Positions 53,001 to 59,318 of a DNA stretch of 64,000 nucleotides are shown here, one piece after another. The notes under the pieces were generated by a model. The model was not told where the DNA came from. It made no database searches and saw only the letters and a list, made by a program, of their open reading frames with translations. Positions within the stretch are counted from its first letter, which is position 1, and the number at the start of each line of letters is the position of its first letter. Both the position numbers and the translations under genes were made by a program. The stretch is from Brevibacillus fluminis (GTDB lineage: Bacteria; Bacillota; Bacilli; Brevibacillales; Brevibacillaceae). The stretch spans positions 1 through 64,000 of the forward strand of contig NZ_RHHQ01000028.1 in the NCBI RefSeq assembly GCF_003710825.1. The letters are read 5' to 3'.

Positions 53001-53257
53001 CGCTGAAGACGTTTGATCCGGAATCGATCGAGGTGACGGAAAAGCGAAAGGGCGAGTACACCATCTCAGGTGATTTGCTCGACCCGTCGCTTGTGGCAAA
53101 AGTGGAGGCCGTCACCAAGGATGGCGAGCAGTTTGCCGGCAAGGTGGATGATCAGCAATTTGTGATCTCACTGAAAAATATCAAAGAGCAAACCGTAACC
53201 GTGCGGGTCGTCTTGTACTCTGGCTTTGAACAGGAAGCAGAAGTCGAGCTCCCGTAG
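47030..53257 (+). CDS. Giant secreted multidomain protein with ten cadherin-like tandem repeats
   Basis: The start is a TTG at 47030, 7 nt after GGAGGG; ATG 46997 has no ribosome site. The 2,075-residue product has a signal peptide (about 1-37) and propeller-like repeats with FVAVGDG motifs (about 45-325). A cadherin-like sandwich domain follows (LSNLTLSAGTLTPAF, about 330-425), then a cadherin repeat (about 425-517) and ten tandem units of about 111 residues (about 518-1626). Each unit starts near PTVxxSSKNGxED and holds ADWNGSTSFTWKGYDG. A second sandwich domain, two Ig-like Big_2 domains and a C-terminal beta domain complete it. There is no LPXTG, S-layer motif or terminal helix. It likely acts as an adhesin or matrix protein with the collar proteins upstream. 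Confidence 0.85.
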   Translation: MRRSSNLPLLYRYFLIFSLITFLFQPGFVGQKAQAASAAPTWLSPSSTTSNMLQGVRYGAGEWLALGVSDTIASSGDGKHWTLYHTGGFNEWADAVYDGGNWILVGSGKIYQSPAGTAASDTGWTALKTDFDNYLWGIAYGGGKYVAVGDKGTILTSSNKFSWSTQQLSGEIGNFFTAVVYANGKFVTVSSSGCIYTSTDGQSWSKAYSGSSTINSVTFGNGKFVAVGDGKAYTSMDGNAWSSTTTNSSMLYSVDYGNNKFAAVGAGGTLITSADGVSWAPTEQSNTAQDLYAVRYAPEQSRFVVVGDGGVIRTQSSMSDLSNLTLSAGTLTPAFAQATKTYTASVDTAVDQITVTLTPADSDATITVNGNNAAVTGGTASSNVPLNPGANNIQIRVTSQDGSKQTDYTLTVTRAIPNAPPTDIGLDKTSLPENAGVGTLIGTLSATDADSTVFTYSLVSGFGDNASFTIAGNQLKSNAVFDYETKNSYSIQIRVTDSGGASYDKIFTIQVTNVAEAPTVSNSSKSGSEDNPLSIGAADFTAAYADPENDSLKKVQVTSLPNASAGVLKLNGTAVAANQEIDAADLGQLVFEPVANWNGTATFTWKGNDGTFYSANAATFTLTIVAVNDLPTVTDSTKNGTEDTAVAFDVTDFAPQFADVDGNALAGIKIVSLPDVEAGTLMLNGSAVSANQDIAANALDKLQFVPVANWFGTASFTWKGFDGTDYSQAAATLKLEIGAVNDPPTVSNSAKNGTEDTELPFTKDDFEQQYLDVEKEALASIQIVSLPAHGTLNLNGVVVSANQSIAANQLGQLAFVPDADWNGSTGFTWKGYDGQAYSAAAATFTLTIGAVEDLPTVTNGIVNGVEDQPLALSHSVLAPHFADADGDSLQAIQVISLPDHGTLQLNGTDVAVDQVLADSDLVNLYFVPDKDWNGETSFTWKANDGKGESATAAKLTIVLSPANDLPTVTNSSKTGDEDTNVTFALTDFSGHFSDIDQDSLSKIQIVTLPSNGRLQLGATPVTAGQEIAAADLDTLVFVPDANWSGSTIFTWKGHDGTGYSLNEAVLKLTISDVNDAPTVTDSSKNGTEDTALALGSSDFTLQYHDVENEPLAKVQIVSLPVHGALKVDGHAINANDELTVADLDKLSFVPDADWNGSTSFTWKGYDGNSYSALATFTFVFAPVEDMPTVKNSSVAGQEDHVLAFAATDFSDNFTDVDGDGLSQVKIESLPAYGVLNLNGNPVSAGQVIAAIDLGALGYTPQANWNGADSFTWKASDGKGYSTDAATMDLTIAPENDPPAVSDVTMNGNEDEEMAFAPNDFTAHFTDDDGDHLSKIQIVTLPAHGTLTLDGVAVSENQDIAAAEISKLHFVPGAEWSGSTSFAWKAHDGNDYSVSTANVFVNIAAVNDPPTMDDSSKHGVEDTAVAFAQADFTGVYHDAENDSLQKVKIVSLPNHGTLMLNHAPVTVDQQIDVNELDELTFAPDADWNGTTGFTWKGYDGADYATKAAEMSIEIATVNDLPTVSDSSKNGSEGNVMTFAANDFTTHFKDVDGDALQKVQIDSLPTGGTLKLDGTAVSVHDEIDATDLRKLTFTPRTSGTTSFTWKGSDDSGYSNDAATLTLKIAPVIVIPPGSNDADLRGLSISGGTLKPDFHADQTSYSVEVDSDVNRIIVTPIASHWAAAITVNGKSVASGTSATIAIKDGGADVQIVVTAQDGTTKTYSISISQGDAPITDIQLDKRSISLKEGDRPVQLNVSVEPAHASTKGLVWTSSKQEVATVDDTGTIVPLSVGTTTITVSTPDGKISATSRVTVKAGKIQELLAEPQMLVLGEGESESVAIKAFYGYETVKEIKDGIVWSSDDEEIATVTDGEIKAEAEGNTIVTASYKGKKVNILVKVIPVKFVDEAAVKAAFTPPAKGSTRYRLTAAGTLLTKESVTVQVKLGTKTYSATIGKDRSFSLDRAMTWKGEIPDQIDVVIKSRKAGGKTQIVTIPLKTFDPESIEVTEKRKGEYTISGDLLDPSLVAKVEAVTKDGEQFAGKVDDQQFVISLKNIKEQTVTVRVVLYSGFEQEAEVELP
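48581..51906 (+). repeat. Ten in-frame tandem repeats of about 333 bp
   Basis: Each unit encodes about 111 residues of a VCBS/cadherin-like domain. The tenth lacks a few residues before the FTWKG motif. Divergence between units is considerable, so this is an old expansion. Confidence 0.85.
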
Positions 53258-53270
53258 CAGCACAATAGGA

Positions 53271-53309
53271 AAACAGGCAGCCCCTGCATGTGGGACTGCC
53301 TGTTTTTTT
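53271..53309. terminator. Terminator after the giant protein gene
   Basis: AAACAGGCAG and CTGCCTGTTT followed by a T run; convergent with the MFS gene. Confidence 0.9.
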
Positions 53310-53321
53310 GTAGGTGATACG

Positions 53322-54527
53322 TTATTGAGAAGAAGCTTTGTTAACGCTGCGTCCCGCGACCATGGTTTGGCTGATCCATGACAGAAGGATCGCCAAAACA
53401 AGGAAATAGGCGGGCATTGTGACAAGTGAACCATTATGAAGGTAGCTCATGCCGCTAGTGATCAGGCTGATGATAACGTAGTAGCCCAATCCGAAAATCG
53501 CGCCTGCCGTTCCGAGCACATCGCTGTAGCTTGCGAGTGCCAGACTCAGGCAGTGGGGGAGCGCAATGCCAATTCCCAACAGAAGCGAGAAAATCGCAAC
53601 AATCAAGAACGACAGGCAGAGGATGGATGGGCTTTTGCCAAACAGCGAAACAACCGTCAGGAATGCCGCTCCGAATGTGGTTACCAACGAGCCGATCAGG
53701 ATGATTTTTTCTGCGTTGAACTTGTTGACGAGCTTTTTCGAAAGCATGGCCCCGCACACAGTAGACAGTGCGACGAAAATGCCCGTAAAACCAAACAGCC
53801 CCGGTGTCATCTGGAAAAATTCAATGAAAATGAACGGGGCTTCGGCATAGTAGCTGAACAACATGCCGTTTGTTGTCCCGATTAAAAGAGCGAACGCCCA
53901 GATCCGCCTGTCCGCTATCATACGTCTCGCGACAGGGAGGGTGCTAATCCTTGCATCTGCGGATACGCGCGTTTCAGGCAAGGAAGCATAGGTGCCGATG
54001 AAAATAGCCACGCTCATCACAACGAGCGTGAAGAAAACAGCTCTGTAGCCAAACCATTGATCGACCCAGCCCCCGAGCAAGGGGCCGATTGCGGGAGTGA
54101 AGGCCAGAGCGGCTGAAATTTGTGCAAACACGCCGTGGCGCTTGGCAGGCTCAAGGCTTTCCCGCAAGATGGTTTGCGTCACGACAGAACCGGTGCTGGC
54201 GCCGAAGGCTTGGATGAATCGGCTCACGAAAAGCCATTCCACCGAAGGGGAGAGGAAGCAGCCAAGGCATCCGATCCCGTACGTGAAAATTCCCCAAAGC
54301 ATGGCAGGGCGCCGCCCGATCGAGTCGGATAGCCGTCCCCAGCAAAAAACGCCTGCGGCGAAACCAAGGAAGTAGATGCTAAGCGTCAATTGTAGCGCAC
54401 GATTGCTGGCATGCAGATGCCCGGCAATATCCGGTAAGGACGGTGTATAAATCGTTTCGCTGATTTGCGGGAAACCAACGAGGATCATGAGTAAGAACAA
54501 GGATGGTGTTGAGATTTTTTGGTTCAC
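53322..54527 (-). CDS. Bcr/CflA-type multidrug MFS transporter
   Basis: The 401-residue protein has 12 predicted helices and the Bcr/CflA pattern: ISETIYTPSLPDIAGHLHAS at helix 1, GRLSDSIGRRPAMLWG in loop 2-3, FIQAFGASTGSVVTQTILRE in helix 4 and FTPAIGPLLGGWV in helix 5. The family exports bicyclomycin, chloramphenicol and related compounds. GTG 54527 lies 6 nt after AGGGGGA; the frame extends to TTG 54545, but that would start before the ribosome site. The mRNA leader contains a short ORF and an RNA pairing that masks this site, so translation should be conditional (see the leader entries). Confidence 0.88.
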   Translation of the reverse strand: MNQKISTPSLFLLMILVGFPQISETIYTPSLPDIAGHLHASNRALQLTLSIYFLGFAAGVFCWGRLSDSIGRRPAMLWGIFTYGIGCLGCFLSPSVEWLFVSRFIQAFGASTGSVVTQTILRESLEPAKRHGVFAQISAALAFTPAIGPLLGGWVDQWFGYRAVFFTLVVMSVAIFIGTYASLPETRVSADARISTLPVARRMIADRRIWAFALLIGTTNGMLFSYYAEAPFIFIEFFQMTPGLFGFTGIFVALSTVCGAMLSKKLVNKFNAEKIILIGSLVTTFGAAFLTVVSLFGKSPSILCLSFLIVAIFSLLLGIGIALPHCLSLALASYSDVLGTAGAIFGLGYYVIISLITSGMSYLHNGSLVTMPAYFLVLAILLSWISQTMVAGRSVNKASSQ

Positions 54528-54530
54528 AGC

Positions 54531-54663
54531 AAGTCCCCCTATCAATGGAAAATCTCAATCAGCGGAACATGCTAATTACGGAATCGGGGGTTTGCATTTG
54601 ATCAATCTGGAAAATGCGTGCATTTTTCGTTCACCTTTTCCCTTTGCTGTGATAGGGGGACTT
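54531..54663 (-). promoter_or_regulatory. Leader with long-range inverted repeat masking the ribosome site of the MFS gene
   Basis: The first mRNA segment AAGTCCCCCTATCA (54663-54650) is a perfect 14-nt complement of TGATAGGGGGACTT (54544-54531), which contains the AGGGGGA ribosome site. Adjacent CACAGCAA (54651-54644) also matches TTGCTGTG (54532-54525), which includes the GTG start. The 5' segment can also form its own GATAG/CTATC hairpin with AAGTCCCC in the loop. The layout resembles translational attenuators of antibiotic-resistance genes. Confidence 0.7.
54576..54623 (-). CDS. 15-residue leader peptide MHAFSRLIKCKPPIP
   Basis: An ATG at 54623 follows AAGGTGA with 7-8 nt spacing and reads 15 codons to a TAA. 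The last residues, KPPIP, contain a Pro-Pro pair, a known ribosome-slowing context. The ORF lies between the two arms of the inverted repeat that masks the ribosome site of the MFS gene. A stalled ribosome here could change the leader fold and open that site. The alternative is that it is a chance ORF; its position and ribosome site argue against that. Confidence 0.6.
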   Translation of the reverse strand: MHAFSRLIKCKPPIP

Positions 54664-54673
54664 CTATCGAAAC

Positions 54674-54682
54674 ATTATAGCA
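54674..54682 (-). promoter_or_regulatory. Extended -10 promoter TGCTATAAT of the MFS leader
   Basis: On the minus strand TG-N-TATAAT with no good -35. It places the transcript start near 54667, so that the masking arm is at the very 5' end of the mRNA. Confidence 0.6.
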
Positions 54683-54777
54683 GAAAAGGCATGGGAGTGA
54701 TGGTGTCGCAGTAACCGGACAGAGAACAGCGGCATAAATTGGGCAGGTAGGCAAGAATCCATTTGTAGGAGGTTCAC

Positions 54778-55677
54778 ATGATTCCTGGGTACCCTTACTA
54801 TTCCTATAAAACCGAGTGTGACGTGGTCCCTATCTCCTTCCCGCCGCAGCATCAGGATCGGCAACCGGGGCTTGAATATTTGATGGTCCCGAGGCCGATT
54901 TCGGAAAATCCGTCATATCTCGGCTCACAAAAGCTGAAGGATAAAGTGGCGATCATCACCGGGGGGGACAGCGGCATCGGGCGTGCGGTGGCAATCGCAT
55001 TCGCAAAGGAAGGGGCGAATGTCGTCATCCCTTATTTGTACGAGACGGAGGATGCGGAGGAGACAAGGCAGCGCGTGCAGCAGCTGGGGCGCGAGTGTCT
55101 GCCGATCAAATGCGATCTGCGCATCGAGCGGACATCGGCCGATGTCGTCAGCCAGACGATCGGGACGTTTGGGAAGCTGGATGTGCTGGTCAATAACATT
55201 GGCGTACAATTTCCGCAGCAAAGCATTCTCGACATCTCGGCGCAGCAGCTGGAAGATACGTACCGGACCAATATTTTTTCGTTCTTCTATATGACCAAAG
55301 CGGCGCTCCCGCATTTATGCCAAGGCAGTTCCATCATCAATACGGCGTCAGTCACCGCCTATGCTGGAGAAAAAACGCTGATCGACTATTCTTCGACGAA
55401 AGGCGCGATCGTCTCGTTTACGCGCTCGTTGTCACTTAACCTGGTCGAGCAGGGGATCAGGGTAAACGCCGTCGCGCCCGGTCCGATCTGGACGCCACTG
55501 ATCGTATCCAGCTTTTCGGCGGAACGCGTCAGCACATTCGGAACTGACACGCCGATGAAACGAGCCGGACAGCCGTTTGAGCTGGCGCCGACGTACGTGT
55601 ATTTGGCCTCGGATGATTCGAGCTATGTAACCGGACAGGTTTTGCATGTAAATGGGGGGACGATGGTGGAGTCATGA
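54778..55677 (+). CDS. Short-chain dehydrogenase/reductase, general-stress type (YhdF/YdaD-like)
   Basis: The 299-residue enzyme has a long N-terminal extension (about 50 residues with YLMVPRPISENPSYLGSQKL) typical of the bacillar stress SDRs, then the NAD(P) motif TGGDSGIG, NNIG, and the catalytic Ser with YSSTK. The dinucleotide-binding acidic/basic residues do not allow a firm choice of cofactor. Substrate unknown. TAGGAGG precedes the ATG. It is a single gene. Confidence 0.88.
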   Translation: MIPGYPYYSYKTECDVVPISFPPQHQDRQPGLEYLMVPRPISENPSYLGSQKLKDKVAIITGGDSGIGRAVAIAFAKEGANVVIPYLYETEDAEETRQRVQQLGRECLPIKCDLRIERTSADVVSQTIGTFGKLDVLVNNIGVQFPQQSILDISAQQLEDTYRTNIFSFFYMTKAALPHLCQGSSIINTASVTAYAGEKTLIDYSSTKGAIVSFTRSLSLNLVEQGIRVNAVAPGPIWTPLIVSSFSAERVSTFGTDTPMKRAGQPFELAPTYVYLASDDSSYVTGQVLHVNGGTMVES

Positions 55678-55689
55678 CGTGGCATGCAG

Positions 55690-55738
55690 TATAAAAGGAG
55701 CGGGAAGCGTGTGGATTACGCTGCCTTCTCCTTTTATA
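55690..55738. terminator. Bidirectional terminator
   Basis: ATAAAAGGAG and CTCCTTTTAT form the outer stem with an inner AGCGT/ACGCT. Confidence 0.8.
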
Positions 55739-55744
55739 TGGGTT

Positions 55745-57085
55745 TCAATGATCTTTCAATAAGACGGTAAAGGTCGTCCCTTTTTGGAGCTTGCTTTCCA
55801 CGGAAATTTTTCCTTTATGCTTCGCGACGATTTGCGCCGCGATGGACAAGCCGAGACCGGTTCCGCCGGTTGCGCGCGACCGTCCTTTGTCGATTCGATA
55901 AAACCGTTCGAAAATAAAAGGGAGATCTTCTTCCGGGATGCCACAGCCGGTATCTTTGACCACGATTTTGATTTTTTTGTATTTCACCGCGGTGACTGAA
56001 ACGGTGATGAATCCGCCTGAATCGGTGTACTTGATTGCGTTATCGATTAGGATATAGAGCAGCTGGCGGATCTGGTCCTTGTTTCCGTGAAAAGGCAAAG
56101 GGACAAGCGTCGTCTTCTCATCCGCGAGCGTGAGCTGCACGCCTTTTTGGGCGGCGCTGCCGTGCATTTGCGTACAGACTTCCCACGCCATTTGGCCCAC
56201 GTCAAAGTGCTCCTGCTCGTCATGGGGAAGCTCTGCTGCATCGGTTTCGCTACGCGCTAAGGAAAGTAAATTTTCTACCATGCGGATCATGCGGGTGATT
56301 TCGTCCATCATGCCGGTTAATACCGTTTGGTGAAAGGGTGGCAAGCTCTCCTTTTTCTCCGCCAAAATTTCCGTAGAGGAGAGCATGACGCTCAGTGGGG
56401 TCCGCAGCTCATGTGAAGCGTCCGCCGTAAATTCCTTCTGGCGCTTGTAGGCTTGGGTGATGGGAACCATGGCGCGGCCGGCAAAAAAATAACCGGCGGC
56501 TGTTCCCAATCCGAGCAGAAGAACGGCCGTGATGGTGAGCAGCAACTGCATTTGGTCGAGCAGCTGATCCATAGAGGTGATATCAGCACCGAAATAAACG
56601 ATCGCGTCGGAGGGGTCCATCCCGTCAATCTGCGCTCGGAAAATGGCGTACGTCTTGGTCGTGCTGTCTACTGTAATCTGGATTTGTTCCATTTCGCCTG
56701 GCTCAAGTGGTTGCTGGCTGACGAAATCATTGACTTTTTGCGCCAACTGAACCTGGGACTCTCCCAATGAAGTAATGGGTGGTCCTCCCGCGGGTCCCCG
56801 TACGAAAGCGAACTGAGTCGGTTGCAAAAAGTCCCAGTCCACCCGCCCTTTACGGCCTTTTCCTTTGTCCGGAGGCGGAGGCGGTTTGTCCGGCTCCCAG
56901 TCAAAGAAGTGATGCTCCCGCGATTCATGCCCGATTTTGGCCGTCAAGGATTGCAAGCTGGCTTTCACGTTTGCCGTGATGACGAATGAGAGGGAAAAGT
57001 AAAAGAAAAAGACCATGACGAGGAGCAGTAGAGCTGCGATTCCCCCGTAAAATAGCGTCAGCTTCCTTCGCGTCTTTTCAAACAT
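55745..57085 (-). CDS. Two-component sensor histidine kinase
   Basis: The 446-residue kinase has helix 1 at about 11-35 and helix 2 at about 179-202. Between them is an outside sensor of about 140 residues with an unusual Pro/Lys/Gly stretch (DKPPPPPDKGKGRKGR). The H-box is ADASHELRTP (His 225), the N-box is NAIKYTD, followed by DTGCGIP and TGGTGLGLSIA. ATG 57085 follows AGGAAAA and overlaps the response regulator by 8 nt; the longer frame lies inside that gene. It ends a five-gene unit with ApbE and a ferric-reductase-like protein, so it probably senses an envelope redox or metal state. Confidence 0.92.
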   Translation of the reverse strand: MFEKTRRKLTLFYGGIAALLLLVMVFFFYFSLSFVITANVKASLQSLTAKIGHESREHHFFDWEPDKPPPPPDKGKGRKGRVDWDFLQPTQFAFVRGPAGGPPITSLGESQVQLAQKVNDFVSQQPLEPGEMEQIQITVDSTTKTYAIFRAQIDGMDPSDAIVYFGADITSMDQLLDQMQLLLTITAVLLLGLGTAAGYFFAGRAMVPITQAYKRQKEFTADASHELRTPLSVMLSSTEILAEKKESLPPFHQTVLTGMMDEITRMIRMVENLLSLARSETDAAELPHDEQEHFDVGQMAWEVCTQMHGSAAQKGVQLTLADEKTTLVPLPFHGNKDQIRQLLYILIDNAIKYTDSGGFITVSVTAVKYKKIKIVVKDTGCGIPEEDLPFIFERFYRIDKGRSRATGGTGLGLSIAAQIVAKHKGKISVESKLQKGTTFTVLLKDH

Positions 57086-57773
57086 GGCTGTTTTCCTGGC
57101 TGTTGGACAGACGATAGCCAATCCCACGGATGCTGTGGATCAGTTTATGCTCGAACCCATGGTCCACTTTTTTACGGAGCAGCTTGATGGCGGCATCGAT
57201 CGCATTCGGTGTGATGGCGGAATCGACTCCCCACACTTGATCGAGGATTTGGTCGCGGGAGAGGGTCTGCTCGGCGTGACGGATAAAAAGCAGGATGAGC
57301 TGGAATTCCTTCTTGGTGAGGGAGAGGGGCACATCGCCGCGCCTCACTTCATGTGTTTGCGTGTTGACCGTCAAATCGCCGAAGGTGTAAATTTCATCCT
57401 GAAAAACAGCGAGATTGGTTCGGCGGCCTAACGCGTTAACGCGGGCGAACAGCTCTTCAAACGCAAAGGGCTTGACCAAATAATCGTCAGCCCCCGTGTT
57501 TAAGCCCTTCACCCGATCGGATACAGAGTCTCGCGCTGTCAGCATCAGAACGGGCGTGGTGTCTTTCCGTTTGCGAAGCTCTTCGCAGATTTCCAGCCCG
57601 CTTTTCTTCGGCATCATCCAATCTAGAATGTAGAGATCGTAGCTGCTTTTTTGCAAATAGTCCTCTACCAGATCCGTGTCGCTGACCCAATCGACCGTAT
57701 GATATTCCTGGCTAAGCTTATAGTGCAGGAGCGGACCTAGCTTCAAATCATCCTCGATCAGCAAGATATGCAC
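57078..57773 (-). CDS. OmpR-family response regulator
   Basis: The 231-residue protein has a receiver with the acidic pair ED/DD at 7-9, the phospho-acceptor Asp51 (LYILDWMMP) and KPFAFEEL, then an OmpR winged helix (LSLTKKEFQLILLFIRHAEQ, NAIDAAIKLLRKKV, IRGIGYRL). The start is a GTG after GGGAGGA. It overlaps the 3' end of the ferric-reductase-like gene by 26 nt and the kinase start by 8 nt, so the three are translationally coupled. It likely regulates its own operon. Confidence 0.93.
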   Translation of the reverse strand: MHILLIEDDLKLGPLLHYKLSQEYHTVDWVSDTDLVEDYLQKSSYDLYILDWMMPKKSGLEICEELRKRKDTTPVLMLTARDSVSDRVKGLNTGADDYLVKPFAFEELFARVNALGRRTNLAVFQDEIYTFGDLTVNTQTHEVRRGDVPLSLTKKEFQLILLFIRHAEQTLSRDQILDQVWGVDSAITPNAIDAAIKLLRKKVDHGFEHKLIHSIRGIGYRLSNSQENSHV

Positions 57774-58314
57774 CGGCTTTTTTCCTCCCGATCACCATCC
57801 GAACGATGAGTAATACCAACAGTATGCCAAACGTGCTGACATACAGCAAATACATAAGGGGGGATTGGGAATCCGATCCCACTTCGATCCCATGGATCAT
57901 GGCCATGACAAAAGTAGGGTACGAGCCGATGTGGATGATGCGCCACAGCGTTTTGTTCAATTTGGCGCGTAGGTCTGTTGTCAGGATGATCACAAGCGTG
58001 CCATACAATGCGAGTGAACCTAAGCCGTTCCAGAGCGGATCGTTTTCAGCGGCAAAAGGAACCAAAACTTCCTTCCAAGAAAACGGCATGTACGTGTCCA
58101 CAATTAAGAGCATGGCGTGAAGAATCGCGCTGAACGTCCCTGTAATGGTGGCGTAGGAGTGAACCTTGTAGAGCGTGGCTTTCGCTTTTCCTTTCCAAAT
58201 CGGCATGCTGTACAGCATCCCCAGGCTAACGCCGAAAAACAGCAAAATGTAAGCGGTGATGCCCAATATGCGGATCGATTGCCAGACCGGCAAATTGGTA
58301 ATGATCTCAACCAT
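57748..58314 (-). CDS. Ferric-reductase-like transmembrane protein (putative b-type haem)
   Basis: The 188-residue protein has six predicted membrane helices and four membrane histidines in two pairs: His52 and His66 (13 residues between), and His128 and His141 (12 between). This is the haem-ligand pattern of the ferric-reductase-like/MsrQ superfamily. There is no FAD or NAD(P)H domain. ATG 58314 follows GGAAGGAT; the longer frame overlaps apbE. With ApbE upstream it probably passes electrons across the membrane to a flavinylated partner, as MsrQ or related proteins do (inference). Confidence 0.82.
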   Translation of the reverse strand: MVEIITNLPVWQSIRILGITAYILLFFGVSLGMLYSMPIWKGKAKATLYKVHSYATITGTFSAILHAMLLIVDTYMPFSWKEVLVPFAAENDPLWNGLGSLALYGTLVIILTTDLRAKLNKTLWRIIHIGSYPTFVMAMIHGIEVGSDSQSPLMYLLYVSTFGILLVLLIVRMVIGRKKAGAYLADRG

Positions 58315-59293
58315 GGTGTATCCATCCTTCCTGTACAATGGTGTCGTGAATGAAATCAACTGCTGCCCCATGCCAGCGCTCTTCAAAACGATTGCGGTCG
58401 CCTGCGAAGTGCAGCTCGCCTGTTTGAGTGACCAGCAAGGCGTCACAGTGGGGGAGATGGCGTCTCAACAAGGGGAGAAAGGCTGAGAGACCAACGATAC
58501 AGGCAACCTTTGCCCAGACCTCGCATTCGGTAACATGGCTTCCGACAATTGTGCACTGCACGATCTCGCTTTTGCTCGGGCGTAGTGTGCGCGGATCAAT
58601 CAGGTGGTGCATATCCCCGTGTTTTGTCTGCCAACGTCTTCCCAACACACTTGAGGTGGCGACCGCTCCGTCGGCTAGCGCGATTTGGGCGATTTCTACC
58701 TCTTTGTTGTAGGGATCAGCGATTCCCACGAGCCATGGCTCATCCTCATCGAATCCGCCCCATACGAACAGATCCCCGCCTGCGTTGAGAAGTCCTCTTG
58801 TCACGTGCATCTCACGCTTCAACCAATCGCTCAAACGGTCAACCGACCAGCCTTTTACGATTCCCCCCAAATCGATGTGCGTCCCGGGACTGAGCTTTAC
58901 TGACCGCATAGCTGCATTCAGGTAAATCTGGGAGTCATGCGGAACCGGGGGCTCTGCCAGGATGTCCCGCATAGGAGCAAGCTGCTCAAAGGAACGTGAA
59001 TACCCTGCATGCTGCAATGCGTCGAGGAGCATGAAATGGAAGATTCCGTCCGTCTTGTGCCGGTACATCTCTGCGAGCGCCAGAACCTCTGCCATCGCAG
59101 CCGAAATAAGTGTTGTCTTTCCAGACAGCTTGTTGATCCGAGAGAGTTCGCTGTCAGGCAGGAAACGGCTGAACCGTCTTTCTATCCGAGAAAACCAGTT
59201 CGTTACGTCTTCTTGCAGCGATACGTCGGTGCCTAAGCTGACCTGTATATCCGTGTTCATCGCACGGAAGAAACATTCGCGAAACGGTGCCAT
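58307..59293 (-). CDS. apbE: ApbE, FAD:protein FMN transferase
   Basis: The 328-residue protein has the ApbE signatures: FFRAMNTDIQVSL near the start, HIDLGGIVKGWSVDRL, GLLNAGGDLFVWGG, ATSS and HHLIDPRT. ApbE attaches FMN from FAD to a Thr/Ser of target proteins outside the membrane. No lipoprotein signal or signal peptide is seen, so this copy may act in the cytosol or be exported by another route. GGAGGG precedes the ATG. No protein with the usual D-x-x-SG-[AS]-T target motif was found in the neighbouring genes. Confidence 0.9.
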   Translation of the reverse strand: MAPFRECFFRAMNTDIQVSLGTDVSLQEDVTNWFSRIERRFSRFLPDSELSRINKLSGKTTLISAAMAEVLALAEMYRHKTDGIFHFMLLDALQHAGYSRSFEQLAPMRDILAEPPVPHDSQIYLNAAMRSVKLSPGTHIDLGGIVKGWSVDRLSDWLKREMHVTRGLLNAGGDLFVWGGFDEDEPWLVGIADPYNKEVEIAQIALADGAVATSSVLGRRWQTKHGDMHHLIDPRTLRPSKSEIVQCTIVGSHVTECEVWAKVACIVGLSAFLPLLRRHLPHCDALLVTQTGELHFAGDRNRFEERWHGAAVDFIHDTIVQEGWIHHG

Positions 59294-59318
59294 CGTTTAT
59301 CCCTCCAGTATGCAGGAA

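Noticed and set aside
47030..53257. LPXTG or S-layer anchoring of the giant protein
   Set aside because: The C-terminus ends in a beta domain with no sorting signal, hydrophobic tail or S-layer motif.
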